Positions 7,739 through 16,457 of a stretch of 64,000 bases of DNA are shown here, piece after piece (positions within the stretch are counted from its first letter, which is position 1; each line of letters starts with the position of its first letter). Below the pieces are notes generated by a model. That model was given only the letters and a program-made list of their open reading frames with translations, was not told the DNA's origin and did no database searches. The DNA is taken from positions 3,348,001-3,412,000 of the forward strand of contig NZ_CP139965.1 in NCBI RefSeq assembly GCF_034424375.1. Reading direction: 5' to 3'. The stretch is from Paraburkholderia kururiensis. GTDB lineage: Bacteria > Pseudomonadota > Gammaproteobacteria > Burkholderiales > Burkholderiaceae. A program made the position numbers and the translations under genes.

Positions 7739-9313
7739 TCAAGGCAGCCGCATCTCGATCAGGCGCGGTCCATCGGTGTCCGCAAGTGCGCCTGCGAGCG
7801 CCTGTTCGAGCGCGCGAGTCGTGCCTACCGCTTCAGCCGGCACGCCGTAGCCGCGCGCCAACGAAAGCCAGTCGATGGGCGGGTCGTCGAGCAGCGTGAG
7901 GCGACGCGAGTTCGGCATGTCGTCCGGAAATCCGCTGCGCTTCAACTCGGTCTGAAGGATTCCGTAACGTCTGTTCGAGGCGATCAGAACGACGATGGGC
8001 AGGCGCTCCCGCGCCATGGTCCAGAGCGACTGAATCGTGTACTGCGCGCTGCCGTCGGACTGCAGCGCAAACACGCGGCGATCCGGACACGCCACCGCCG
8101 CGCCCAACGCAACGGGCAGGCCCTGGCCGATGGCTCCGCCCGTGTTGGTCAGAATGGTGTGCCGGCGGGCACGTGCCGATGCCGTCACGAAGGGATACCC
8201 GCAGGTGCCGCCCTCCACGGAGACGATTGCGTTGTCGGGCAGCGCATTGGAAAGAATTCTCCCCACCGCCTGCGGTGTGAGCGGGCCATCATCCACGGGC
8301 CATTGGCCTGTTTCCACACCCGGCACGTCGGCTGTTGCTTCGATATACTGAACGAGTGCTTCCAGCGCATCGTCGGACGCCTCGCCCGGTGCGGCCAACG
8401 TGACGACGTTCTCGGGCGCGGCAAGCTCGCCAGGAATGCCCTCGTAGGCGAAATACGTGACGGGCGCGCGCGCGCCGACGAGCACAACGACGCGCCCGGC
8501 CAGCGCCTCACGCGCGGGCTCGGGGAAATAGGGAAGCCGGTCGATGTCGGGCAGACCTCCGCCGCGTTCGGTTCGCGCGGGGAAGGTCTCGCTGAAGCAG
8601 GTCGATCCCGTGGCGGCTGCAATGCGCGACGCGGCACGCTGGCCGCGAGCGGACAGCGCGCGGTCGCCCATCAGAAACGTGAGCGGCATGCCTGCGGCCA
8701 CGAGCTTGGCAACGGCCGCCACGTTCGCGGGATCGAACGACGGCGCGGTGATACCGGGCGCGCCTGCAGGACGCGATGCCGGCACGTTGACCGATTGCAG
8801 ATCGACGGGCAGCACGAGCGTGGCGACGCCGCGCTGTGCGCCCATGGCCGCGGCGATTGCGTCGTTCGTATCGTGGCCAAGGTCCGCTTCGCTCGCCACG
8901 CTGCGATACCAGACCGACACAGGGCGCGCCAACGATTCGATATCCGACGTGAGCGGCGCGTCGTACTGCAGATGCGCGCGCGCATGATCGCCCACGATGT
9001 TGAGAATGGGTGTGCGGGCGCGGCGCGCGTTGTGCAGATTCGCGATGCCGTTCGCGTGGCCTGGCCCCAGATGCAGCAGCGTCATGGCGGGCTTGCCGGC
9101 CATGCGGCCATAGCCGTCCGCGGCACCGGTGCAGACGCCCTCGAACAGCCCCAGAACGGCACGCACCCCGGCTACGAGGTCCAGCGCCCGCACGAACGGC
9201 ATTTCGGTCGTGCCGGGATTGGCAAAGCACACGTCTACGCCCGCATCGCGCGCGGTCTCGAGCACGACGCATGCGCCGTTGCGTTGGTCGGGGGCCATGT
9301 GGGGAGTCTCCAT
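7739..9313 (-). CDS. ThDP-dependent enzyme, acetolactate synthase large-subunit-like
   Basis: A 524-residue ThDP enzyme. The N-terminal PYR domain carries the catalytic glutamate in LGLFEGVCTGAADGYGRM. The C-terminal PP domain binds Mg-ThDP through LQSDGSAQYTIQSLW and IASNRRYGI. It lacks the usual N-terminal extension and regulatory partner of biosynthetic IlvB. It resembles the IlvB-like and benzoylformate-decarboxylase-like proteins of catabolic operons, which decarboxylate a 2-oxo acid or ligate its product. It is the first gene of the operon, directly after the promoter at 9351-9380. The exact substrate is unknown. Confidence 0.82.
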   Translation of the reverse strand: METPHMAPDQRNGACVVLETARDAGVDVCFANPGTTEMPFVRALDLVAGVRAVLGLFEGVCTGAADGYGRMAGKPAMTLLHLGPGHANGIANLHNARRARTPILNIVGDHARAHLQYDAPLTSDIESLARPVSVWYRSVASEADLGHDTNDAIAAAMGAQRGVATLVLPVDLQSVNVPASRPAGAPGITAPSFDPANVAAVAKLVAAGMPLTFLMGDRALSARGQRAASRIAAATGSTCFSETFPARTERGGGLPDIDRLPYFPEPAREALAGRVVVLVGARAPVTYFAYEGIPGELAAPENVVTLAAPGEASDDALEALVQYIEATADVPGVETGQWPVDDGPLTPQAVGRILSNALPDNAIVSVEGGTCGYPFVTASARARRHTILTNTGGAIGQGLPVALGAAVACPDRRVFALQSDGSAQYTIQSLWTMARERLPIVVLIASNRRYGILQTELKRSGFPDDMPNSRRLTLLDDPPIDWLSLARGYGVPAEAVGTTRALEQALAGALADTDGPRLIEMRLP

Positions 9314-9350
9314 GCGGTCACGCTCGGTTGAGTTCAGGTCGGTCGAAGTG

Positions 9351-9380
9351 ACTATAATCCCGTATTAGGGGATTTGTCAA
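9351..9380 (-). promoter_or_regulatory. sigma70-type promoter with palindromic operator in the spacer
   Basis: On the minus strand a perfect -35 TTGACA (9375-9380) and a -10 TATAGT (9351-9356) are separated by 18 bp. The spacer holds the inverted repeat AATCCC-N7-GGGATT (9356-9374). A repressor bound there would block RNA polymerase. The 11-mer AATACGGGATT found in this operator recurs in the opposite orientation at 9510-9520. The start codon of the first operon gene is 38 bp downstream of the -10. The regulator may be the IclR protein at the window edge, which is inference. Confidence 0.7.
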
Positions 9381-9691
9381 AATTCAAGCGAGCAAGCAAG
9401 AGATGTTGATCCGATCGGCGTTAACCCCATATTTTTCCGCATCAATGCTGTTGCTACGCTTGCCTCGGCGACCACACCGACGAGACGTGATTGACGCCAT
9501 GTACCGGAATACGGGATTTGCATATTAACTTTGAGCTTGACTCACTCCTGTACCACGGCGGCACACCGCCAGCATCCGCGCTGCCGAGGCGCCTGGAGTC
9601 GGTACCTGCGTGCTTCCGTAAGTGGCTCGCGTAAGCAGCGCCATGATGCAAGCGAGTTTTCGACGAACTTTCCGATGAGAACGGAGCCGTG

Positions 9692-9955
9692 ATGAAACGC
9701 AAGCGCTTCAGTGCCGAACAGATTGTGGCTGCGTTAAAGCAGGCAGAAGCGGGCATGCCTGTGGCCGAGCTGATTCGTCACGTGGATATCTCGGCGCGGA
9801 TCTTCTATCGCTGGAAGAAGGTGCACGCCGGGCTGCAGACGGGCCAGGTGCGTCCGTTGAAACAGCTTCAGGACGAGAACGCCGAGTTGAAGACGTTGGT
9901 CGCCGAGCTGACGCTGGACAAGGCGATGCCGACCGACGCCCCAAAGAAATGGTGA
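9692..9955 (+). CDS. IS3-family transposase OrfA (remnant element)
   Basis: An 87-residue OrfA of an IS3-family (IS407/IS2-like) element. The N-terminal HTH reads KRFSAEQIVAALKQAEAG and is followed by ISARIFYRWKK and a leucine-zipper-like stretch. The ribosome site GGAG is about 8 bp upstream. The reading frame is intact, but the partner OrfB is broken, so the element is dead. The 300 bp before it (9381-9691) show no gene apart from the 9510-9520 repeat noted under the promoter. Confidence 0.8.
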   Translation: MKRKRFSAEQIVAALKQAEAGMPVAELIRHVDISARIFYRWKKVHAGLQTGQVRPLKQLQDENAELKTLVAELTLDKAMPTDAPKKW

Positions 9956-10544
9956 AGCCGCACCTGAGGCACAGCATCGCGGACTATCTGAAGTCAACGT
10001 ACGCAATTGCGGAGCGCCGGACTTGCCGCCTGGTGATGCTGTCGCGCTCGGTGTATCAATATCGAAGTCATCGCGACCCGCAGACGGCACTGCGCCAGCG
10101 CATGTGCGAAATCGCGGCGACCTGTGTGCGATATGGCTACCGCAAGATTCGCGTGCTGTTGCAACGGGAAGAAGGCCTGGTCGCTACGCTACAGGCCGAG
10201 TCGCAAACGACGGGCACAAATGAGTCGCCCCGCCCGCGTGGGGGACCACAGCGGCAAATCACGCGTGCAATCGGGACTTCGTTGCGGACCAGCTGGCAGG
10301 CGGTCAGCGATTTCGTGCGCTGACTATCGTCGATGCCTTCACGCGCGAAGCGCTGGCAATCGACGTTGGTCAGCGGCTGGGAGCGTGGGATGTCTTGCGG
10401 GTGCCGGAGGAACTGCGCCTCAGGCGAGGAACACCGCGTGCGCTGTTGTGCAATAACGGATCGGAATTTACCAGGCAGGTGATACAGTCGCTGCCCTCGA
10501 TGGGTTTTTCGTCGGCCGAAGAAATGGCCCTCGCGATAGCCTGA
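9949..10544 (+). pseudogene. IS3-family transposase OrfB, frameshifted remnant
   Basis: The first part (9949 to about 10177) reads HSIADYLKSTYAIAERR and RYGYRKIRVLLQRE, typical of the OrfB N-terminus. The frame is then lost. The DDE core resumes in another frame from about 10264 with RDFVADQLAGGQRFRALT and VDAFTREALAIDVGQ. The second catalytic position is degenerate: CNNGSEF stands where the family has xDNGSEF, so an essential Asp is Asn. The frame then ends early at 10544 without the final Glu motif. From 10545 to 10737 only unrecognisable remnant sequence is seen. Confidence 0.8.
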
Positions 10545-10737
10545 CAGAAGCTCCAGCACTCAATCAATGGTCGACCGGAAGCTCGATCTGGATTTGCATT
10601 CGCACTCCACCTGGCGAAGATATGCGGTTGCGCGAGGAAGTACAGAGCGCGTCGCACTGATCGATCGTGGCCGGCCACGCCTACATTGCCCTACCGAGAC
10701 AACCACCGATAGATTGACTGACGAACTGAAAAACAAA

Positions 10738-10769
10738 AACCCCCGCAAGCTATGGACTATGCGGGGGTT
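10738..10769 (-). terminator. intrinsic terminator of tRNA-Ser transcript
   Basis: A 10-bp perfect stem (AACCCCCGCA at 10738-10747 paired with TGCGGGGGTT at 10760-10769) has a 12-nt loop. On the minus strand it is followed by a T-rich run. It lies just past the 3' end of the tRNA gene. Confidence 0.85.
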
Positions 10770-10781
10770 CTTTCTGCATTC

Positions 10782-10872
10782 TGGCGGAAAGGGTGGGATT
10801 CGAACCCACGATACGGTATAACCGTATACCGGATTTCGAGTCCGGCGCATTCGACCACTCTGCCACCTTTCC
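10782..10872 (-). tRNA. serX: tRNA-Ser (anticodon CGA)
   Basis: On the minus strand the acceptor stem GGAAAGG pairs with CCTTTCC, followed by discriminator G and an encoded CCA. The anticodon stem-loop CCGGA-CTCGAAA-TCCGG gives anticodon CGA, which reads UCG. A long variable arm (TACGGTTATACCGTA) confirms a class II serine tRNA, and the T-arm GGTTCGAATCC is intact. It lies downstream of seryl-tRNA synthetase on the same strand, with its own promoter at 10990-11018. Confidence 0.95.
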
Positions 10873-10989
10873 GGGATGGATGACTTCACAAGCAACGCGC
10901 CAGGAAGGCGCTGAAACCCTGTGAAATCTTGCGAGTTCGACTCGGCTTTTGACTTCTCACCAAGCGGGTCGCTGCTTGGCGAAGCGAAG

Positions 10990-11018
10990 ATTATAGAACA
11001 GCCGATACAGCTTTCCAA
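10990..11018 (-). promoter_or_regulatory. promoter of tRNA-Ser
   Basis: On the minus strand a -35 TTGGAA (11013-11018) and a consensus -10 TATAAT (10990-10995) are separated by exactly 17 bp. Transcription would begin near 10982, about 110 bp before the tRNA 5' end. The rest of 10873-11101 shows no gene. Confidence 0.75.
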
Positions 11019-11101
11019 GTTTTTTTTTGCAGAAAGCGCGAACCAGCCGTCCATACAACCATCGCTCAAACGATCAAGCGGCCGTCATCTGAGGCCGTCA
11101 G

Positions 11102-12394
11102 TCAAGCGGCCGCCTCGATACGTTCGAGTCCGCCCAGATACGGACGCAGCACAGCCGGCACCGTCACCGATCCATCGGCATTCTGGAAGTTCTCCAGCAC
11201 GGCGACGAGCGTGCGGCCCACCGCGAGGCCCGAGCCGTTCAGCGTATGCACGAGTTCCGGTTTGCCCTGCGCATTCCGATAGCGCGCCTGCATGCGACGC
11301 GCCTGGAAAGACTCGGTGTTCGAGCAGCTCGAAATTTCGCGGTACGTGTTCTGCGCCGGCAGCCACACTTCGAGGTCGTAGGTCTTGGCTGCGGAGAAGC
11401 CCATGTCGCCCGTGCACAGCGTGATCACGCGATAAGGCAACTCGAGCTTCTGCAGAATCGTCTCCGCGTGCCCGACCATCTGCTCGAGCGCATCGTAGGA
11501 CGTTTCGGGCGCCACGATCTGCACCATCTCGACCTTGTCGAACTGATGCTGGCGGATCATGCCGCGCGTATCGCGGCCGTACGAGCCCGCTTCCGAGCGA
11601 AAGCACGGCGAGTGCGCCGTGAGTTTGATGGGCAGCGCACTCCCGTCGACAATGCTCTCGCGCACCGTATTCGTCAGCGAAATTTCGGACGTCGAAATGA
11701 GGTACTGCGTGACGACGTTCTCGCCGCCGCCCTTCTCTACGCGGAACATGTCGTCCGCGAACTTGGGCAACTGGCCGGTGCCGTAGAGAATCTCGGGGTT
11801 GACGATGTACGGCGTGTAGATTTCCGTATAGCCGTGCTGCTGCGTGTGCGTGTCGATCATGAACTGGGCGAGTGCGCGATGCAGCCGGGCGATCGGCCCG
11901 CGCAACATCGTGAAGCGCGCGCCCGAGAGCTTCGCGCCGGTCTCGAAGTCGAGACCGAGCGGCGTGCCCACGTCGACGTGATCCTTCACCGTGAAATCGA
12001 ACTGGCGCGGCGTGCCCCAGCGGCGCATTTCCACGTTGTCGTTTTCGTCCTTGCCCACGGGCACGCTTTCGTGCGGCAGATTCGGCACGCCCAGCATCAG
12101 CTCGGAGAGTCGCTTCTGGATCTCGTCGAGCTGCGCCGCCGACGCCTTCATCTCGTCGCCGATGCCGCCTACTTCCGCCATCACCACCGACGTGTCCTCG
12201 CCGCGGCCCTTCATCGCGCCGATCTGCTTCGACAGGCTGTTGCGACGCGCCTGCAGTTCTTCGGTGCGGGTCTGGATGGCGCGGCGCTCCGCTTCGAGGG
12301 CGGAGAACGCCGCCACGTCGAGGGAATAGCCGCGGTCGGCGAGGCGTTTCGCAACGCCGTCGAGGTCTTTGCGCAGCAGCTGGATGTCGAGCAT
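11102..12394 (-). CDS. serS: seryl-tRNA synthetase
   Basis: A 430-residue class II synthetase that charges tRNA-Ser (and tRNA-Sec) with serine in the cytosol. The N-terminal long coiled-coil arm spans about residues 25-110. It is followed by the catalytic core with motif 2 FRSEAGSYGRDTRGMIRQHQ and the C-terminal motif 3 region NGSGLAVGRTLVAVLE. Length and domain order are normal. It starts at MLDIQLLRKDLDG. A serine tRNA gene lies just downstream on the same strand. Confidence 0.97.
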   Translation of the reverse strand: MLDIQLLRKDLDGVAKRLADRGYSLDVAAFSALEAERRAIQTRTEELQARRNSLSKQIGAMKGRGEDTSVVMAEVGGIGDEMKASAAQLDEIQKRLSELMLGVPNLPHESVPVGKDENDNVEMRRWGTPRQFDFTVKDHVDVGTPLGLDFETGAKLSGARFTMLRGPIARLHRALAQFMIDTHTQQHGYTEIYTPYIVNPEILYGTGQLPKFADDMFRVEKGGGENVVTQYLISTSEISLTNTVRESIVDGSALPIKLTAHSPCFRSEAGSYGRDTRGMIRQHQFDKVEMVQIVAPETSYDALEQMVGHAETILQKLELPYRVITLCTGDMGFSAAKTYDLEVWLPAQNTYREISSCSNTESFQARRMQARYRNAQGKPELVHTLNGSGLAVGRTLVAVLENFQNADGSVTVPAVLRPYLGGLERIEAAA

Positions 12395-12504
12395 GGGGAG
12401 AACGGAGTTTCGTTGTGTGAAAGACGGATTTTAGCGCACCGGCAAGGGCTACCGGCGCGCAAGCGTGTCGCGAGAAGACCGCCCGCCGCGCCCGGCGGCA
12501 AGGG

Positions 12505-13818
12505 TCATCCCTTCTTCGTCTTGTGCTCGCTGCGCCATTGCGCGTCGAGTTCCGAGAGCCGCGCGAGCTTTTCGCCGATCTTGCCTTCGAGCCCGCGCGG
12601 CGTCGGCGCATACCAGTGCGGCTCGCGCATGCCGTCGGGCAAGTAGGTTTCGCCGGCCGCATAGGCATCGGGCTCGTCGTGCGCGTAGCGGTACTCGTGA
12701 CCGTAGCCCAGTTCCTTCATCAGTTTGGTGGGCGCGTTGCGCAGATGGACGGGCACCGCGCGCGACTGGTCCTTGCCGACGAAGCGCCGCGCCTCGTTGT
12801 ACGCCATGTAGCCCGCGTTCGACTTCGGCGCGACCGCGAGATAGATAATGGCTTGCGCCAGCGCGAGTTCGCCTTCGGGCGTGCCGAGCCGCTCGTAGGT
12901 CTCTGCGGCGTCGAGCGCGATGCGCGCCGCGCGCGGGTCCGCGAGGCCGATGTCCTCCCACGCCATGCGCACGATGCGCCGCGCGAGGTAACGCGGGTCC
13001 GCGCCGCCGTCGAGCATGCGGCAGAACCAGTACAGCGCACCGTCCGGATTGCTGCCGCGCACCGACTTGTGCAACGCGCTGATCTGGTCGTAGAACGCGT
13101 CGCCGCCCTTGTCGAAGCGGCGCAGGTTTTCGGCCAGCGCGCTGCCGAGCAACGCGCCGTCGATCTCGGTCGTCTTCTGTTGCGCCGCGGCCCGCGCCAC
13201 GATTTCGAGGTTGTTGAGCAGCTTGCGGCCGTCGCCGTCGGCCGAGGCAATGAGCGCGTTGCGCGCCTCATCGGTGAACGTGAGGCCGCCGAGTTCGCGT
13301 TGCGCGCGCTCGAGCAGCTCGCGCTGCTCGTCGTCGTCGAGGCTCTTCAGCACGTACACCGCGGCACGCGAAAGCAGCGCGCTGTTCACTTCGAACGACG
13401 GATTCTCCGTAGTCGCGCCGACGAACACGAACAGCCCCGACTCCACGTGCGGCAGGAATGCGTCCTGCTGACTCTTGTTGAAGCGATGCACCTCGTCGAC
13501 GAACACGAGCGTCTGATGCCCATGCGCGCGGTGCATCTGCGCGGTCTCCACGGCCTCGCGAATGTCCTTCACGCCCGAGAGCACGGCCGACAGCGCGATG
13601 AACTCGGCATGGAACGCATCCGCCATGAGCCGCGCGAGCGTCGTCTTGCCGACGCCAGGCGGCCCCCACAGGATCATCGAATGCGCCTCGCCCGATTCGA
13701 ACGCGACGCGCAGCGGCTTGTTCGGACCGAGCAGATGCTTCTGCCCGATCACTTCGTCGATGGTGCGCGGGCGCAGTCGCTCGGCAAGCGGTACGTTGGC
13801 GCGGGTTTCTTCAAACAT
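12505..13818 (-). CDS. rarA: replication-associated recombination protein A (MgsA/RarA AAA ATPase)
   Basis: A 437-residue AAA+ clamp-loader-like ATPase that acts at stalled replication forks and interacts with SSB. The Walker A is GPPGVGKTTLAR and the Walker B region is VFVDEVHRFNKSQQD, followed by ATTENPSFEVNSALLSR (sensor 1) and the family C-terminal tetramerisation domain with ADPRYLARRIVRMAWEDIG. The start at MFEETRANVPLAERLRP is chosen because upstream codons are non-homologous. It lies 110 bp upstream of serS on the same strand. Confidence 0.94.
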   Translation of the reverse strand: MFEETRANVPLAERLRPRTIDEVIGQKHLLGPNKPLRVAFESGEAHSMILWGPPGVGKTTLARLMADAFHAEFIALSAVLSGVKDIREAVETAQMHRAHGHQTLVFVDEVHRFNKSQQDAFLPHVESGLFVFVGATTENPSFEVNSALLSRAAVYVLKSLDDDEQRELLERAQRELGGLTFTDEARNALIASADGDGRKLLNNLEIVARAAAQQKTTEIDGALLGSALAENLRRFDKGGDAFYDQISALHKSVRGSNPDGALYWFCRMLDGGADPRYLARRIVRMAWEDIGLADPRAARIALDAAETYERLGTPEGELALAQAIIYLAVAPKSNAGYMAYNEARRFVGKDQSRAVPVHLRNAPTKLMKELGYGHEYRYAHDEPDAYAAGETYLPDGMREPHWYAPTPRGLEGKIGEKLARLSELDAQWRSEHKTKKG

Positions 13819-14182
13819 GGCGATTTCGCGATAATGTCGGCTTTGGGGGCGGCCTTGGGGTCCGCCTTCAGGCGGCAGGAGCCGGTGGTCGTCACGCTTT
13901 GCCATGCAGTTCCGGCGAAGCGGCATGGCGAGGCACAATCGGCTCGACGGTTCAACGGTGCCGCACGGTGCGTAACGGCACGCCGAAACCGGGTCGTCCT
14001 GCATTATGACAGCCGGCGCCGAGGGCGATGGGCGGGGCGCTCGCGACAGCATGCTGCGCGCGCCGGAAGGAAGGACCGCAGGCCACGACCAGGCCGGCTT
14101 CCGTCGAACACCTCGCAGGCGACCGCCGATGCCTTGCCGCCCCCTTCAAATGGCGGCGCCTCGCCGCAAAAACAATGGACGC

Positions 14183-14200
14183 GCGACCTTTCGAGGTCGC
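14183..14200. other. 7-bp hairpin with TTCG loop in the leader of the permease gene
   Basis: GCGACCT (14183-14189) and AGGTCGC (14194-14200) flank TTCG, giving a very stable tetraloop hairpin 38 bp before the permease start codon. No T-run follows, so it is not a typical terminator. It could be a leader element. No conserved THI-box is visible in the upstream 250 bp. Confidence 0.4.
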
Positions 14201-14238
14201 CCGACACGCAACAGATCGACAGACAGGGAAGCTTCTCG

Positions 14239-15555
14239 ATGGCACAAGACCCGCTCGCCGGCGACGCCGGCCCCACCTACGCGCCGCTTACGCCGGTGCC
14301 CGACGCCCGCCGCCAGTTCCGCACCGGCGACGCCTTCGCACTATGGTTCTCGCTCGGCATCGGGCTGCTCGTGGCCCAAGCCGGCGCACTGCTCGTGCCG
14401 GGGCTCTCGTTGTCGCTGGCGTTTGTCGCCATCGCCGTGGGCAGCGCGATCGGCGTGGTGCTGCTCGCGCTCGCCGGCGTGATCGGCACCGACACGGGGC
14501 TGGCCGCGATGTCGTCGCTGCGGCCCACGCTGGGCGTGCGCGGCGCCTCGGTGCCCGCCGTGATCAACGCCGTGCAGCTCGTGGGCTGGGGCGCCTTCGA
14601 GATCATCGTGATGCGCGATTCCGCCGACGCGCTCGCGAAACAAGCCTTCGGCTTCTCGTCGCCGCTCATCTGGACGCTCGTCTTCGGCCTGCTCGCCACG
14701 CTGCTCGCGGTAAGCGGCCCGCTCTCGTTCGTGCGGCGCTTCCTGCGCACGTGGGGCCTCTGGCTGCTGCTGGCCGGCGCGGGCTGGCTCACGTGGAGCG
14801 TGCTCGCGAGGCACGATCTCGCCGCGCTGCTCGCCCGGCCGGGCACAGGCGAGATGCCGTTCGGCAGCGCCATCGACCTCGTGGTCGCCATGCCGTTGTC
14901 GTGGCTGCCGTTGATCGCCGACTACACGCGCTTTGGCCGGCGCGCAGGCGAAACCTTCCGCGGCACGCTGATCGGCTACGGCATTGCGAACGTGTGGTTC
15001 TACGCACTCGGCGCGATCTACGGACTCGCCGCGGGCGGCGGCGACGCGCTGCTCACCACGGCGCTGGCCCAGGCGGGCGGCGGCATCGCACTGCTGCTGG
15101 TATTGATCGACGAAGCGGACAACGCATTCGCGGACATCCATTCGGCCGCCGTCTCGACCGGCACGCTGTGGGCACGCGGCAGCATTCCGCTGCTCTCGGC
15201 CGCGTTCGGCGCGCTCTGCACATTGATCGCGCTCGTCGTGCCGATGGCGCGTTACGAAAACTTCCTGTTGCTGATCGGTTCGGTATTCGCGCCGCTCTTC
15301 GGCATGGTGCTCGCCGATCACTTCGTGGTGCGCCGGCGGCGCATCGAGGTCGACGCGCTCGCCGATGTGCGCGGCCGTTACGGCTACTCAGGCGGCTGGC
15401 ATCTGAGCGCGTTCGTGGCTTGGGCCGCCGGCATCGCAGCCTATCACGCGATCAACCAGTGGCTGCCGAACGTGGGCGCCACGCTGCCGGCACTGGCGGC
15501 CGGCGCGCTCTGCTATCTGGTGCTGGCCGGCGTGCGGCGGCAAGCGTTCGCGTAG
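14239..15555 (+). CDS. purine-cytosine permease family transporter (cytosine permease/CytX-like)
   Basis: A 438-residue integral membrane protein of the NCS1 family with about twelve hydrophobic segments. Family features are RTGDAFALWFSLGIG in the first helix, VGWGAFEIIVM in the third, and LPLIADYTRF with IDEADNAFADIHSAAVSTG later. It imports cytosine, hydroxymethylpyrimidine or a related base by cation symport. The CodB versus CytX assignment cannot be settled without a tree; no thiamine gene is adjacent. The start at MAQDPLAG gives the expected short cytosolic N-terminus. Confidence 0.85.
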   Translation: MAQDPLAGDAGPTYAPLTPVPDARRQFRTGDAFALWFSLGIGLLVAQAGALLVPGLSLSLAFVAIAVGSAIGVVLLALAGVIGTDTGLAAMSSLRPTLGVRGASVPAVINAVQLVGWGAFEIIVMRDSADALAKQAFGFSSPLIWTLVFGLLATLLAVSGPLSFVRRFLRTWGLWLLLAGAGWLTWSVLARHDLAALLARPGTGEMPFGSAIDLVVAMPLSWLPLIADYTRFGRRAGETFRGTLIGYGIANVWFYALGAIYGLAAGGGDALLTTALAQAGGGIALLLVLIDEADNAFADIHSAAVSTGTLWARGSIPLLSAAFGALCTLIALVVPMARYENFLLLIGSVFAPLFGMVLADHFVVRRRRIEVDALADVRGRYGYSGGWHLSAFVAWAAGIAAYHAINQWLPNVGATLPALAAGALCYLVLAGVRRQAFA

Positions 15556-15594
15556 GAACCCCGCCGCACGCGCCCACGTAGCGACGCCGGGCGA

Positions 15595-16347
15595 TCAGCC
15601 GTTGATGACGTCCGCGCCCTTCGGCACGTTGAACTTGAACTGATCCGCCGGCAGCGGCGGATTCTTCTGGATGTTCGAGAACGTGAGCAGCGTCACGTTG
15701 CCGAACACGTCATGCAGTTCCATGGCTTCGAGGTTGCCGTCGCGAAAGCCGATGCCCACGCGCTGGAACTGCGTGTCCTTCGACTTCGGAATCAGCTCGA
15801 GCCAGTCGATGCCGGCCTTCACGCCCGCATCGTGCAGCGTGAAGTTCTTCTCCAGATCGTTGCTGCCGAACAGGATGGCCGCCGGGCTCGCGCCCAGCGC
15901 GCCGCCCAGCTTGCGCACCGTGACCTGGTTCAGGTCCTTGTCGTAGACGTAGAGGTTGTCGCCGTCCGCCTCCAGCAGTTGCTCGTAGGGCTTCTGGTAT
16001 TCCCAGATGAACTTGCCCGGCCGCGCGAACATGAACGTGCCGCTCGACGTGCCGCCCATGCGCGAAGCCGTGGAAAGCGTGCCGCTCGCACCCTGCGCGT
16101 TGCTGGGCGCCTTTACTTCCTTCTGCACGAACGTGCCGCGCGCGGAATGCACCTGCGCGACGAACTGCTTGAGCTGCTCCGTGCCGCTCGCGAAGGCATG
16201 CGAGGCGGCGAGCAGCGATGCGCCCGCCGCCACGCGGCCCATGACGCGAGGCAGCGCGCGAAGCAGCGCGAGGCCGCGGTCAAACGTTAAACGGCGGGCG
16301 GTGCCGCCATGACTGAAACCGGCACCGGACGATGCGTGATGCTGCAT
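15595..16347 (-). CDS. lolA: outer-membrane lipoprotein carrier protein LolA
   Basis: A 250-residue periplasmic chaperone that carries lipoproteins from LolCDE to LolB. A long N-terminus precedes the signal-like hydrophobic stretch VAAGASLLAASHAFA. The LolA core contains QVHSARGTFVQKEV, GTFMFARPGKFIWEYQKPYEQ and LEAMELHDVFGNVTLL. A shorter start near residue 36 (MGRVAAGA) would give a standard signal peptide. It follows ftsK by 110 bp on the same strand, a common arrangement in Burkholderiales. Confidence 0.92.
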   Translation of the reverse strand: MQHHASSGAGFSHGGTARRLTFDRGLALLRALPRVMGRVAAGASLLAASHAFASGTEQLKQFVAQVHSARGTFVQKEVKAPSNAQGASGTLSTASRMGGTSSGTFMFARPGKFIWEYQKPYEQLLEADGDNLYVYDKDLNQVTVRKLGGALGASPAAILFGSNDLEKNFTLHDAGVKAGIDWLELIPKSKDTQFQRVGIGFRDGNLEAMELHDVFGNVTLLTFSNIQKNPPLPADQFKFNVPKGADVING

Positions 16348-16457
16348 GTGACTCTCCGTGTTGAAACTGGAACGAGGCAAGAAATTTGAGGGAGGCGAAG
16401 ACCTGGTGAGGCTCGGCGCAAAAGAAGCCGCCGGCGCAAAATCGCGCCGGTCCGTTC

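Noticed and set aside
10567..10821. 84-residue plus-strand frame across the tRNA-Ser gene
   Set aside because: It runs through the terminator and the tRNA and has no family resemblance.
13985..14238. Possible thiamine (THI-box) riboswitch before the CytX-like permease
   Set aside because: No CTGAGA or ACCTGATCTGGATAATGCC-like conserved core is present; only a short TTCG hairpin is seen.
12523..15555. 1010-residue plus-strand frame across rarA and the permease
   Set aside because: The first part is antisense to rarA. The real gene starts at 14239.
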